A stretch of DNA of 64,000 nt from contig NZ_BMTU01000009.1 in the NCBI RefSeq assembly GCF_014649835.1, positions 1 through 64,000 on the forward strand, given 5' to 3'. The notes under the pieces are model-generated. The model was not told where the DNA came from, did no database searches, and saw only the letters and a program-made list of their open reading frames with translations. Positions 36,461 through 44,733 of this stretch are shown here, piece after piece. This DNA comes from Streptomyces pilosus. GTDB lineage: Bacteria > Actinomycetota > Actinomycetes > Streptomycetales > Streptomycetaceae. The position numbers and the translations under genes were made by a program. Within the stretch, counting starts at the first letter, position 1; every line of letters begins with the position of its first letter.

Positions 36461-37483
36461 ATGCCACTGACGGACCTCACCCTCGCCCAGTGCCTGGCAC
36501 TCCGGCCCGAGCTCGACGAACCCGCCGACCTCGACGCGTTCTGGGACCGGACCCTGCGCACGGCCCGAGCGGCCGGCGGATCCCCGCGGTTCACCCCCGT
36601 GGACTCCGGCCTGACCCGGATCACGACCTACGACGTGTCCGTGCCCGGCTTCGCGGGCGAGCCCGTACGGGGCTGGCTGCACCTGCCCGCCGGAGCCGAC
36701 CGGCCGCTCGGCTGCGTCGTGGAGTTCCTCGGCTACGGACGAGGCCGCGGCCTGCCGCACGAGCAGGTCCTCTGGGCGAACGCCGGCCACGCGCACCTCA
36801 TCATGGACACCCGCGGCCAGGGCTGGTCCACCGCCGGCGGCGACACCCCCGACACCGTCTCCCTGAACGGCGACGTCCCCGGCTTCCTGACCCGCGGCGT
36901 GGACAGCCCGGACCACCACTACTACCGGCGCGTCTACACCGACGCGGTGCGCTTCGTCGACGCCGCCCGCGCCCACCCCGCGGTCGACCCCGACCGGGTC
37001 GTCGTCACCGGACACAGCCAGGGCGGCGGCATCGCCCTCGCGGTCGCCGGGCTCGTCCCGGGCCTGGCGGGCGTCATGCCGGACACCCCGTTCCTGTGCG
37101 ACATCCGCCGCGGCGCCCAGGTCGCCGGCGCGCCCCCCTACACCGAGATCGCGGACTACCTGAGCCTGTACCGCGACCGCACCGAGACCGTCCTCACCAC
37201 CCTGTCCTACGTCGACGCGGCCCTGCTGGCCGCCCGCGCCACGGCCCCCTCGCTGTTCTCCATCGCCATGATGGACGACATCTGCCCGCCCTCCACCTGC
37301 TTCGCCGCCTACCACCGCTACGGCGGCACCAAGGACCTGCGGGTCTACGAGTTCAACGGCCACGAGGGCGGCGGCGGCCACCACCGGCGCGAACAACTCA
37401 CGTGGGTCCGCGCGCTGTTCGGCTCGTCCCGTGAGCTCGACGACCCCGTTCCCCCCAGCCTGCACGATCTCCGGCTCGCCTGA
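36461..37483 (+). CDS. AXE1-family (CE7) acetyl esterase, possible sialate O-acetylesterase
   Basis: A 340-residue alpha/beta hydrolase of the acetylxylan esterase/cephalosporin deacetylase type, without signal peptide. Motifs are RGQGWST, the nucleophile elbow GHSQGGGIALAVA, Asp in MMDDICPPST and His in NGHEGGGG, as in CE7 hexamers. It is the first gene after the NanR-like operator and 26 bases before the sialidase. It may remove O-acetyl groups from imported sialic acids, which block the lyase; this is inferred from context. ATG 36461 is the first in-frame start; no strong ribosome site is seen. Confidence 0.85.
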   Translation: MPLTDLTLAQCLALRPELDEPADLDAFWDRTLRTARAAGGSPRFTPVDSGLTRITTYDVSVPGFAGEPVRGWLHLPAGADRPLGCVVEFLGYGRGRGLPHEQVLWANAGHAHLIMDTRGQGWSTAGGDTPDTVSLNGDVPGFLTRGVDSPDHHYYRRVYTDAVRFVDAARAHPAVDPDRVVVTGHSQGGGIALAVAGLVPGLAGVMPDTPFLCDIRRGAQVAGAPPYTEIADYLSLYRDRTETVLTTLSYVDAALLAARATAPSLFSIAMMDDICPPSTCFAAYHRYGGTKDLRVYEFNGHEGGGGHHRREQLTWVRALFGSSRELDDPVPPSLHDLRLA

Positions 37484-37509
37484 CCCCACACCCGAGAAGA
37501 GGCCCGTTC

Positions 37510-38994
37510 ATGCAGCGCAGAGTCACCCTGGCCACCATCACCGCCGGCGCCGCCCTGGCCCTGCTGGCCGCCGGCACACCCGCCGCGCACACCGCCGCCC
37601 GGCAGGCCGCCCCCGCCCCCGGCACCCTCACCTCGCAGAACATCGCCACCGCGGGCACCGGCTCGCCCCACTACCGCATCCCCGCCCTCACCCGCACCAC
37701 CAAGGGCACCCTGCTCGCCGCGTACGACGCCCGCCCCACCCTCGCGGACCTGCCCGGCAACCTCGGTGTGGTCCTGCGCCGAAGCACCGACGGCGGCGCC
37801 ACCTGGCAGGCCCAGCAGGTGATCCGCAAGGAGGCCGCCCCCAAGGGCTTCGGCGACCCCAGCCTCCTCGTCGACCGGGAGACCGGCCGCGTCTTCGTCT
37901 TCTACGCGGCCTCCGTGAACCAGGGCTTCTTCGGCTCCGCGACCGGCAACGACGAGAGCGACCCGAACGTCCTCCAGGCCGACTACAGCTACTCCGACGA
38001 CGACGGCCTGACCTGGAAGCACGAGCGGATCACCGCCGAGATCAAGAACCCGGCCTGGGCCGGCATGTTCGCCGCCTCCGGCGAGGGCATCCAGCTGCGC
38101 CACGGCGCCCACAAGGGCCGCCTGATCCAGCAGTACGCCATCCGCAGCAACGGCGCCAACTACGCGGTCAGCGCCTACAGCGACGACCACGGCACCACCT
38201 GGAGGACGGGCACCCCGGTCGGCCCCGGCGGCGACGAGAACAAGACCGTCGAACTCTCCGACGGCCGCGTCATGCTCAACAACCGCTCCGCCCCCTACCG
38301 CACGGTCGCCCACTCGACCGACGGCGGTGTCACCTACACACCGTTCCAGCAGGACAGGGAACTGCCCGACCCCGCCAACAACGGCGCGATCATGCGCTTC
38401 GCCCCCGACGTGGCGGCGACGCACCCGCGCGCCCAGTGGCTCATGTTCAGCAACACGGCGACCACGAACAGCCGCAGCAACCTCACCGTACGGCTCTCCT
38501 GCGACAACGGGCAGAACTGGCCCGTCCGCAAGACCGCGGAGGCCGGTTCGGCCGCCTACTCGACCATCACCCCCCTCGGCAGCGGCACCATGGGCGACGA
38601 CCGGGTCGGCATGCTGTGGGAGCGCGCCAACTACCAGCACATCACCTACTCCTCCTTCGACCTGCAGTGGCTCGGCGGCGTCTGCGCGCCCGTCACCATT
38701 ACCCCGCCCGCCTCCCTGCCCGCGGGGAGGACCACCGAGGTCACCGTCCGCGTCGTCAGCCAGAACGACAAGGACCTGCCCTCCGGATCGGTCTCCCTCG
38801 CCCTGCCCTCCGGCTGGAGCGCCCCGGCCGTCACCGTGCCCGCGCTCAAGCCCGGCCAGGGAGCCAACATGAGGATTCCCGTCACCGTCCCGGCGAACGC
38901 CACCGCGGGCGCCGTGCCGACGACCGCCACCTACCTCGTGCGCGGCTCCCAGCGGTCCTACGGTGACCACAGCCTCACCGTGACCGCCCCTTAG
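37510..38994 (+). CDS. nanH: Secreted exo-alpha-sialidase (GH33) with C-terminal NEW3-like domain
   Basis: A 494-residue exported enzyme that releases terminal sialic acids. A signal peptide (residues 1-27) is followed by a six-bladed propeller. The RIP motif (YRIPAL, 55-60) supplies the first Arg of the triad. Five Asp-box repeats are visible: STDGGATW (92-99), SDDDGLTW, SDDHGTTW, STDGGVTY and SCDNGQNW. Residues 400-494 form a beta-sandwich (TEVTVRVVSQNDKDLPSGSV) like the NPCBM-associated NEW3 domain. ATG 37510 follows AGAAGAGG. Host-glycan or soil-glycoconjugate sialic acid would feed the importer and NanA-NanK-NanE encoded around it. Confidence 0.93.
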   Translation: MQRRVTLATITAGAALALLAAGTPAAHTAARQAAPAPGTLTSQNIATAGTGSPHYRIPALTRTTKGTLLAAYDARPTLADLPGNLGVVLRRSTDGGATWQAQQVIRKEAAPKGFGDPSLLVDRETGRVFVFYAASVNQGFFGSATGNDESDPNVLQADYSYSDDDGLTWKHERITAEIKNPAWAGMFAASGEGIQLRHGAHKGRLIQQYAIRSNGANYAVSAYSDDHGTTWRTGTPVGPGGDENKTVELSDGRVMLNNRSAPYRTVAHSTDGGVTYTPFQQDRELPDPANNGAIMRFAPDVAATHPRAQWLMFSNTATTNSRSNLTVRLSCDNGQNWPVRKTAEAGSAAYSTITPLGSGTMGDDRVGMLWERANYQHITYSSFDLQWLGGVCAPVTITPPASLPAGRTTEVTVRVVSQNDKDLPSGSVSLALPSGWSAPAVTVPALKPGQGANMRIPVTVPANATAGAVPTTATYLVRGSQRSYGDHSLTVTAP

Positions 38995-39007
38995 CACCCC
39001 CGCCGCC

Positions 39008-39041
39008 GGGCCGCCCGCACGCCACCGGCCGCGGGCGGCCC
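39008..39041 (+). terminator. Hairpin between sialidase and nanA genes
   Basis: Eleven-base perfect arms (GGGCCGCCCGC / GCGGGCGGCCC) at 39008-39018 and 39031-39041 with a 12-base loop in the 89-base gap. It may partly terminate transcription, lowering nanAKE expression relative to the secreted enzyme, or protect mRNA ends. Confidence 0.5.
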
Positions 39042-39083
39042 GCCTCCGCCCCGCACCACCGTCCGCACAGCCCAGGAGTCACC

Positions 39084-40043
39084 ATGTCCCCGTCCCAGCC
39101 CCTCCGCGGCGTCGTGCCGCCCGTCTGCACCCCCCTGGACGCGTCGGGCGACGTCGACACCGTCTCGCTCACCCGGCACGTGGAACACCTCGTGAGCGGG
39201 GGAGTGCACGGGCTGTTCGCCCTGGGCTCCAGCAGCGAGGTCGCCTTCCTCACCGACCGGCAGCGGGAGGTGACCCTGCGGACCGTCGTCGAGGCGGCCG
39301 CGGGCCGCGTCCCCGTCCTCGCCGGCGTCATCGACATGACCACGCCCCGCGTCCTCGTCCACGCGCGGGCCGCCCGGGACGCGGGCGCCGACGCCCTGGT
39401 CGCCACCGCGCCCTTCTACGCCCGCACCCACCCCGTCGAGATCGCCGGCCACTTCCGCACCCTGCGCTCCCGCGTCGACCTGCCCCTGTACGCCTACGAC
39501 CTCCCCGTCTCGGTGCACAGCAAGCTCTCCGTCGCCCTGCTCGGCGAACTCGCCGAGGACGGCACCCTGGCCGGCCTCAAGGACAGCAGCGGCGACGAGG
39601 GCGGCCTGCGCCGGCTCCTCGTCCGGCTCGGCGGACGCCACGGCCGCGCCGACGGACCCGCCCCCGCCTTCAGCATCCTCACCGGTTCCGAACTCACTGT
39701 GGACGCCGCCCTGCTGGCCGGCGCCGACGGCGTGGTGCCCGGCCTCGGCAACGTGGACCCGGCCGGCTACGTACGCCTCTACGACGCCGTGCGCGGCGGC
39801 GACCTCGACGGCGCCGTCAGGGAACAGGAGCGCCTGGTCGAGCTGTTCGGCATGGTCGACGCCGGACCGGAGGACGCGATGGGCCGCAACTCCTCCGCCA
39901 TCGGCGCGTTCAAGCACGCGCTGCGTCTGCTCGGCGTGTTCGCCGAGGGCACCACCGCCGCCCCGCAGGTCCAGCTCGGTGACGCCTCCGTCGCCCTCGT
40001 CGAGGAGCGGCTGCGCGGCGCCGGCCTGCTCCCGGTCCGATGA
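39084..40043 (+). CDS. nanA: N-acetylneuraminate lyase / dihydrodipicolinate synthase family aldolase
   Basis: A 319-residue class I aldolase barrel. LFALGSSSEVAFLTD is the substrate carboxylate loop (GSSSE in place of GTTGE). The Tyr lies in PLYAYDLPVSVHSK and the Schiff-base Lys in LAGLKDSSGDEGG. Within this family the gene order (sialidase before it, ROK kinase and NanE after it) points to cleavage of N-acetylneuraminate into pyruvate and N-acetylmannosamine. The loop differs from E. coli NanA, so a related keto-acid substrate remains possible. Its TGA overlaps the nanK start (ATGA). ATG 39084 has AGGAG upstream. Confidence 0.85.
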   Translation: MSPSQPLRGVVPPVCTPLDASGDVDTVSLTRHVEHLVSGGVHGLFALGSSSEVAFLTDRQREVTLRTVVEAAAGRVPVLAGVIDMTTPRVLVHARAARDAGADALVATAPFYARTHPVEIAGHFRTLRSRVDLPLYAYDLPVSVHSKLSVALLGELAEDGTLAGLKDSSGDEGGLRRLLVRLGGRHGRADGPAPAFSILTGSELTVDAALLAGADGVVPGLGNVDPAGYVRLYDAVRGGDLDGAVREQERLVELFGMVDAGPEDAMGRNSSAIGAFKHALRLLGVFAEGTTAAPQVQLGDASVALVEERLRGAGLLPVR

Positions 40044-41005
40044 CGGCACGCGAACCGGGCGGCGCACCGGTGATCGGCCTCGACCTGGGCGGCACGAAGA
40101 TCGCCGCCGCCCTCGTCGCGGACGACGGCACCGTCCTTGCCCGGCATTCCCTGCCCACCCCGGCGACGGCCGGGGCGGAGGCGGTGCTCGACGCGCTGGC
40201 CCGGGAGGCCCGCGCGGTGTGGGCACCGGCGGCCACGGCGATCGGCGTCGCCGCCGCCGGCGTCATCGACCCGGCCGGCGGCACGGTCACCAGCGCCACC
40301 GACACCATCCGCGGCTGGGCGGGCACGGCCCTGGCCGCCGGCCTCGCCGCCCGCACCGGCCTCCCCGTTGCCTGCGACAACGACGTCCGCGCGGCGGCGG
40401 CCACGGAACTGTCCGGACCGTACGCCGGCGGGAACGGCCCCGGGACCACGATGATCTACGCCGCCGTCGGCACCGGCGTGGGCGGCGCGATCGCCGTGGA
40501 CGGGCGCATGCTGCACGGGGCGGCCGGGATCGCCGGACACCTCGGACACCTCCCGAGCCCCGAGGCCGAGGGCCTGCCCTGCACCTGCGGCGCCACCGGG
40601 CACCTGGAGGCGATCGCCGCCGGCCCCGGCATCACCGCCCACTACACGCGGATGAGCGGGCTCCCCGCCGACCGTCTCGAACAGGTCGCCGCCCGCGCGG
40701 CCGAGGGTGAGCCGCACGCCACCGCGGCCATCGTGCTCGGCGCCCGGGCCGTCGGCCGCGCCCTGGGCGGCCTCGCCAACGCCCTGGGGGCCGACCGGGT
40801 GGTCGTCGGCGGCGGAGTGCCCCGCATCGGCGCCCGCTACCTGGACGCACTGAACGCCGCGTTCACCGCGGAAGTCATGCCCCCCTTGCGGAAGCTGCGG
40901 CCCGTCCCGCCGCGCGGCGGAGCCGACGCCGCCGTCCTCGGCGCGGCCGCGCTGACCCGCACCCTGACCCTGCACCACCCCCACACCACCGGAGCCCCGC
41001 GATGA
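40040..41005 (+). CDS. nanK: ROK-family sugar kinase, probable N-acetylmannosamine kinase
   Basis: A 321-residue kinase. The ATP phosphate loop is GLDLGGTKIAAALV (residues 14-27). The catalytic Asp lies in ACDNDVRAAA, then GTGVGGAIAVDGRML and the ROK GHLGHLP segment. The zinc motif reads CTCGATGHLE, with His in place of the third Cys of the usual CxCGxxGCxE. It would make N-acetylmannosamine-6-phosphate from the NanA product. Start and stop overlap those of nanA and nanE (both ATGA), so the three enzymes are made together. Confidence 0.88.
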   Translation: MTAREPGGAPVIGLDLGGTKIAAALVADDGTVLARHSLPTPATAGAEAVLDALAREARAVWAPAATAIGVAAAGVIDPAGGTVTSATDTIRGWAGTALAAGLAARTGLPVACDNDVRAAAATELSGPYAGGNGPGTTMIYAAVGTGVGGAIAVDGRMLHGAAGIAGHLGHLPSPEAEGLPCTCGATGHLEAIAAGPGITAHYTRMSGLPADRLEQVAARAAEGEPHATAAIVLGARAVGRALGGLANALGADRVVVGGGVPRIGARYLDALNAAFTAEVMPPLRKLRPVPPRGGADAAVLGAAALTRTLTLHHPHTTGAPR

Positions 41006-41676
41006 CCCCGCCCCTGGCCGACGCCCTCGACGGCCGGCTGATCGTGTCCTGCCAGGCCCCGCCCGGCGACCCGATGCGACACACCGACACCCTGGTCCGC
41101 ATGACCCTCGCCGCACAGGCCGGCGGAGCGGCCGCCGTACGGGTCAACGACCCGGAGGTCGTCGCGGCCGCCGTCGCCGCCGCCGACCTCCCGGTGATCG
41201 GTCTGTGGAAGGACGGCGACAGCGGTGTCCTCATCACCCCGACCGTGCGTCACGCCCTCGCCCTGGTGGACGCGGGCGCGGCGGTCGTCGCGGCCGACGC
41301 CACCGCCCGCCCCCGCCCCGACGGCAGCACCTTCGCCGACCTGGTCGGGGCCGTCCACGCTGCCGGCGCCCTCGTCATGGCCGACGTGTCGACCTTCGAC
41401 GAGGGCCGGGAAGCCGCCGCGCGGGGCGCCGACTTCGTCGGCACGACCCTCTCCGGCTACGTGCCGGGCTCGCCGGTTCAGAGCGCGCCCGACCTCGACC
41501 TCGTCGCCGGCCTGGCCGCCGCGATCGACGTCCCCGTGATCGCCGAAGGCCGCATCGCCACCCCGGAGCAGGCCGCCCGCGCCCTGCGGGCGGGCGCCCT
41601 CAGCGTCGTCGTGGGCACCGCCATCACGGCCCCGACGGCCCTGACCCGCGCGTTCGCGTCCGCTCTCACGCCCTGA
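41002..41676 (+). CDS. nanE: N-acetylmannosamine-6-phosphate 2-epimerase (NanE-like)
   Basis: A 224-residue TIM-barrel protein. RLIVSCQAPPGDPM near the start, VRVNDPE, IGLWKDGDSGVLITPT, VVAADATARPRP, and VIAEGRIATPEQAARAL then GALSVVVGTAITAP match NanE: Lys in the WKD segment and Glu in AEGR are expected active-site residues, and the last strand binds the phosphate. It converts N-acetylmannosamine-6-P to N-acetylglucosamine-6-P, joining amino-sugar metabolism. ATG overlaps the nanK stop. Confidence 0.88.
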   Translation: MTPPLADALDGRLIVSCQAPPGDPMRHTDTLVRMTLAAQAGGAAAVRVNDPEVVAAAVAAADLPVIGLWKDGDSGVLITPTVRHALALVDAGAAVVAADATARPRPDGSTFADLVGAVHAAGALVMADVSTFDEGREAAARGADFVGTTLSGYVPGSPVQSAPDLDLVAGLAAAIDVPVIAEGRIATPEQAARALRAGALSVVVGTAITAPTALTRAFASALTP

Positions 41677-41873
41677 CGGATCCCGGGCCGGGGGCCGGGC
41701 GGCGAGGCACCTCACGGCGGGCGGGACGCCCACCGGCCTCCCGCCGGACCCGGCCCGGGCCGCGCCCCCTTCACCCATCCCTGACACGCCCGCGCCCCTG
41801 CCGCGCGCACCCGGTCGATAGCCTGCTGCCTGTTCGAGGCCCGAGGTCACCGGCGCGCGCACCGAGGTGAGAG

Positions 41874-43703
41874 ATGCAGTTCACCACCCGTCCCACCCTC
41901 CAGGGCACCTTCGGCATGGTGTCCTCCACGCACTGGCTGGCCTCGCAGTCGGCGATGGCCGTCCTGGAGGACGGCGGCAACGCCTTCGACGCGGCCGTGG
42001 CCGGGGCCTTCGTCCTGCACGTCGTCGAACCGCACCTCAACGGACCGGCCGGCGAGGTGCCGATCCTGCTGGCGCCGGCCGGCGGGGAGGTGCGGGTGCT
42101 GTGCGGGCAGGGCGTCGCACCGGCCGGGGCGACCGTCGCCCACTACAAAGGGCTCGGCCTGGGCCTGGTCCCGGGCACCGGACCGCTCGCCGCTGCCGTC
42201 CCCGGCGCCTTCGACGCCTGGATGCTCCTGCTGCGCGACCACGGCACCAAGTCCCTGGCCGACGTGCTGAAGTACGCCATCGCCTACGCCGAGGACGGGC
42301 ACCCGCCCGTGGAGCGCGTCGGCGAGACCGTCGAGACGGTGCGCGAGCTGTTCGAGACGGAGTGGACGTCCTCCGCCGAGGTGTACCTGCCCGGCGGACG
42401 CTCCCCGCGCCCGGGTGAGCTGCTGCGCAACCCCGCCCTGGCCGCCACCTGGAAGCGGCTGCTCGCCGAGGTCGCGGGGGCGGGGGGAAGGGAGGAGCGG
42501 ATAGAGGCGGCGCGGGAGGTGTGGCGCACCGGGTTCGTCGCCGAGGCCCTGGTCCGCCAAGCCGCGCGTCCCACCCTGGACACCAGCGGCGAGCGCCACC
42601 GCGGCACCCTCACCGCCGCCGACCTCGCCGGCTGGTCCGCGACCTACGAGGCTCCGGTGACGTACGACTACGGCGGCTGGACCGTGTGCAAGGCCGGCCC
42701 CTGGAGCCAGGGCCCGGTCCTGCTCCAGCAGCTCGCCCTGCTGCCGCCGGAGCTGCCCCCCTACGGGTCCGCCGACTACCTGCACCTGCTGATCGAGGGC
42801 TGCAAGCTCGCCATGGCCGACCGTGAGGCCTGGTACGGGGACGCCGCCGGGGTGCCCCTGGACGACCTGCTGTCGGCCGGGTACAACGCCGAACGGCGGA
42901 CCCTGGTCGGTCCCCGCGCCTCCCACGACCTGCGCCCCGGCCGCCCCGGCGGACGCGTCCCGCGGCTCAGCGCCCACGCGCGCGGGGTGGCCACCGAGGA
43001 CCCGGGCGTCGGTTTGACGGGCGTCGGCGAACCCACCGTCGCGAAGAGCCCCACCTCCCCCGTGCCCGGCGAACCGGAGGTCACCGCGGACGGCGGCACC
43101 CGCGGCGACACCTGCCACCTGGACGTCGTCGACCGCTGGGGCAACATGATCGCCGCCACCCCCAGCGGCGGCTGGCTCCAGTCCAACCCGGTCGTGCCGG
43201 AACTGGGCTTCCCGCTCGGTACCCGGCTGCAGATGACCTGGCTGGAGGAGGGACTGCCCAACACCCTCACCCCCGGCCGCAGGCCCCGGACCACCCTCAC
43301 CCCGTCCCTCGCGCTGCGCGACGGCGTGCCCGTCATGGCGTTCGGCACGCCCGGCGGGGACCAGCAGGACCAGTGGCAGCTGCACTTCTTCCTCGCCGTC
43401 GTGCTGCGCGCCCGGGTCCGCGGCGGACTCGACCTCCAGGGCGCCGTCGACGCCCCGAACTGGCACAACGACAGTTTCCCCGGCTCCTTCTACCCGCGGG
43501 GCATGCGCCCCGGCAGCGTCACCGTGGAGTCCCGCACGGACCCCACCGTGGTGGACGCGCTGCGCCGCCGCGGCCACGAGGTCACCGTCGGCGACGCCTG
43601 GTCGGAGGGCCGGCTCTGCGCCGTCGCACGGGACCCCGCAGGCGGTGTCCTCTCCGCCGCCGCGAACCCGCGCGGCCAGCAGGGCTACGCCGTGGGCCGC
43701 TGA
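41874..43703 (+). CDS. Gamma-glutamyltransferase family protein, cytosolic paralogue
   Basis: A 609-residue Ntn-hydrolase family protein without signal peptide. GGNAFDAAVAGAFVL matches the N-terminal motif, and autocleavage would fall before Thr413 in GDTCHLDVVDRWGN. The small subunit has TPGGDQQDQWQ in place of the usual PGG-S/T pair. It is more like the gamma-glutamyltransferase/cephalosporin acylase-like branch than ggt at 9931. Substrate unknown. ATG 41874 follows GAGGTGAGAG. It lies 198 bases after nanE, with no shared operator, so it is probably not in that regulon. Confidence 0.85.
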   Translation: MQFTTRPTLQGTFGMVSSTHWLASQSAMAVLEDGGNAFDAAVAGAFVLHVVEPHLNGPAGEVPILLAPAGGEVRVLCGQGVAPAGATVAHYKGLGLGLVPGTGPLAAAVPGAFDAWMLLLRDHGTKSLADVLKYAIAYAEDGHPPVERVGETVETVRELFETEWTSSAEVYLPGGRSPRPGELLRNPALAATWKRLLAEVAGAGGREERIEAAREVWRTGFVAEALVRQAARPTLDTSGERHRGTLTAADLAGWSATYEAPVTYDYGGWTVCKAGPWSQGPVLLQQLALLPPELPPYGSADYLHLLIEGCKLAMADREAWYGDAAGVPLDDLLSAGYNAERRTLVGPRASHDLRPGRPGGRVPRLSAHARGVATEDPGVGLTGVGEPTVAKSPTSPVPGEPEVTADGGTRGDTCHLDVVDRWGNMIAATPSGGWLQSNPVVPELGFPLGTRLQMTWLEEGLPNTLTPGRRPRTTLTPSLALRDGVPVMAFGTPGGDQQDQWQLHFFLAVVLRARVRGGLDLQGAVDAPNWHNDSFPGSFYPRGMRPGSVTVESRTDPTVVDALRRRGHEVTVGDAWSEGRLCAVARDPAGGVLSAAANPRGQQGYAVGR

Positions 43704-43803
43704 GCCCACACACCGGCCGGCCGGCACCCCATTTTCATGCCGGATCCACCCGGGGTGCACCGGGAGGGACGGGAATGTCAGCGGCGCGTGCTCTCATGGA
43801 GGA

Positions 43804-44652
43804 ATGATCGAGAACAACGACGAAACCATCGAGGAGTTTCTCACCCGGCACGCCTCCGACGTGGAGGACGCCGTGCGCAAGGCCGCCGCGCAGGAGATCA
43901 TGCCGCGCTGGCGCCGCCTCGCCGACCACGAGGTGGACCGCAAGGCGGGCCCGCACGACCTGGTGACGGACGCCGACCGCAACGCCGAGCTGTACCTCAC
44001 CGAGGTGCTCGCCGCCCTGCTGCCCGGCTCCGCGGTGGTGGGTGAGGAGGCGGTGCACGCCAACCCGGCCTCCTACGAGGCGATACGGGGCGACGCGCCG
44101 GTCTGGATCGTCGACCCCGTCGACGGGACCCGCCAGTTCGTGCACGGCGAGCCGGGGTTCTGCACCCTGGTCGCCCTCGCCCGGCGCGGAGTCGTCCACG
44201 CCTCCTGGACCTACGCCCCCGTTCACGACCAACTCGCCACGGCCGTCCGCGGACACGGCGCCCACCTCGACGGGGAGCGGCTGCGCGCCGGCTCCCCGGA
44301 AGCCGGCCGGGACCTGCGGGTGGCCACCTCCCACCCGGACTTCACCACGGACGCGCAGAAGCGCTCCCTGCTCGGCCTGTGGACGGACGGGGTCGCACCC
44401 CGCCCCTGCGGCTCGGCCGGTCTCGAGTACCTGGCCGTCGCCCGCGGCGAGTCCGACGCCACCGCCTTCGGCTGGGAGGCGGCGTGGGACCACGCGGCCG
44501 GGCTGCTCCTGGTGGAAGAGGCCGGTGGCACCCACCTCACCCGCGCGGGCCGGCCCTTCGACATCCGGGGCGGCAACACCCTGCCCTTCACGGCGGCCCG
44601 GGACGCCGCCACCGCGCGCCGGGTGGTGGACCTGCTGGCGGACGCGGCCTGA
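43804..44652 (+). CDS. Inositol monophosphatase family protein
   Basis: A 282-residue Mg-dependent phosphatase. The family motifs are VTDADRNAE (near residue 56), GEEAVHA (metal-binding Glu), WIVDPVDGTRQFVHG (DPxDGT) and WEAAWDHAAGLLLVEEAGG (second metal motif WxxxWDxAAG). Substrates in the family include inositol-, histidinol- and fructose-phosphates; none can be assigned here. ATG 43804 directly follows GGAGGA. It is followed 81 bases later by the oxidoreductase gene. Confidence 0.88.
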   Translation: MIENNDETIEEFLTRHASDVEDAVRKAAAQEIMPRWRRLADHEVDRKAGPHDLVTDADRNAELYLTEVLAALLPGSAVVGEEAVHANPASYEAIRGDAPVWIVDPVDGTRQFVHGEPGFCTLVALARRGVVHASWTYAPVHDQLATAVRGHGAHLDGERLRAGSPEAGRDLRVATSHPDFTTDAQKRSLLGLWTDGVAPRPCGSAGLEYLAVARGESDATAFGWEAAWDHAAGLLLVEEAGGTHLTRAGRPFDIRGGNTLPFTAARDAATARRVVDLLADAA

Positions 44653-44733
44653 CCCGACGGCCCCCGGGGGGACGCCGGAGCCCCGGCATATCCTGAACCC
44701 CCAGTGGCCGCCCGCCGACAAAGGAGTCCGAAC

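Noticed and set aside
41680..41765. Extended inverted repeat (CCCGGGCCGGG ... CCCGGCCCGGG) after nanE
   Set aside because: The arms are separated by about 60 bases in very GC-rich DNA, so chance pairing is likely; not listed as a terminator.
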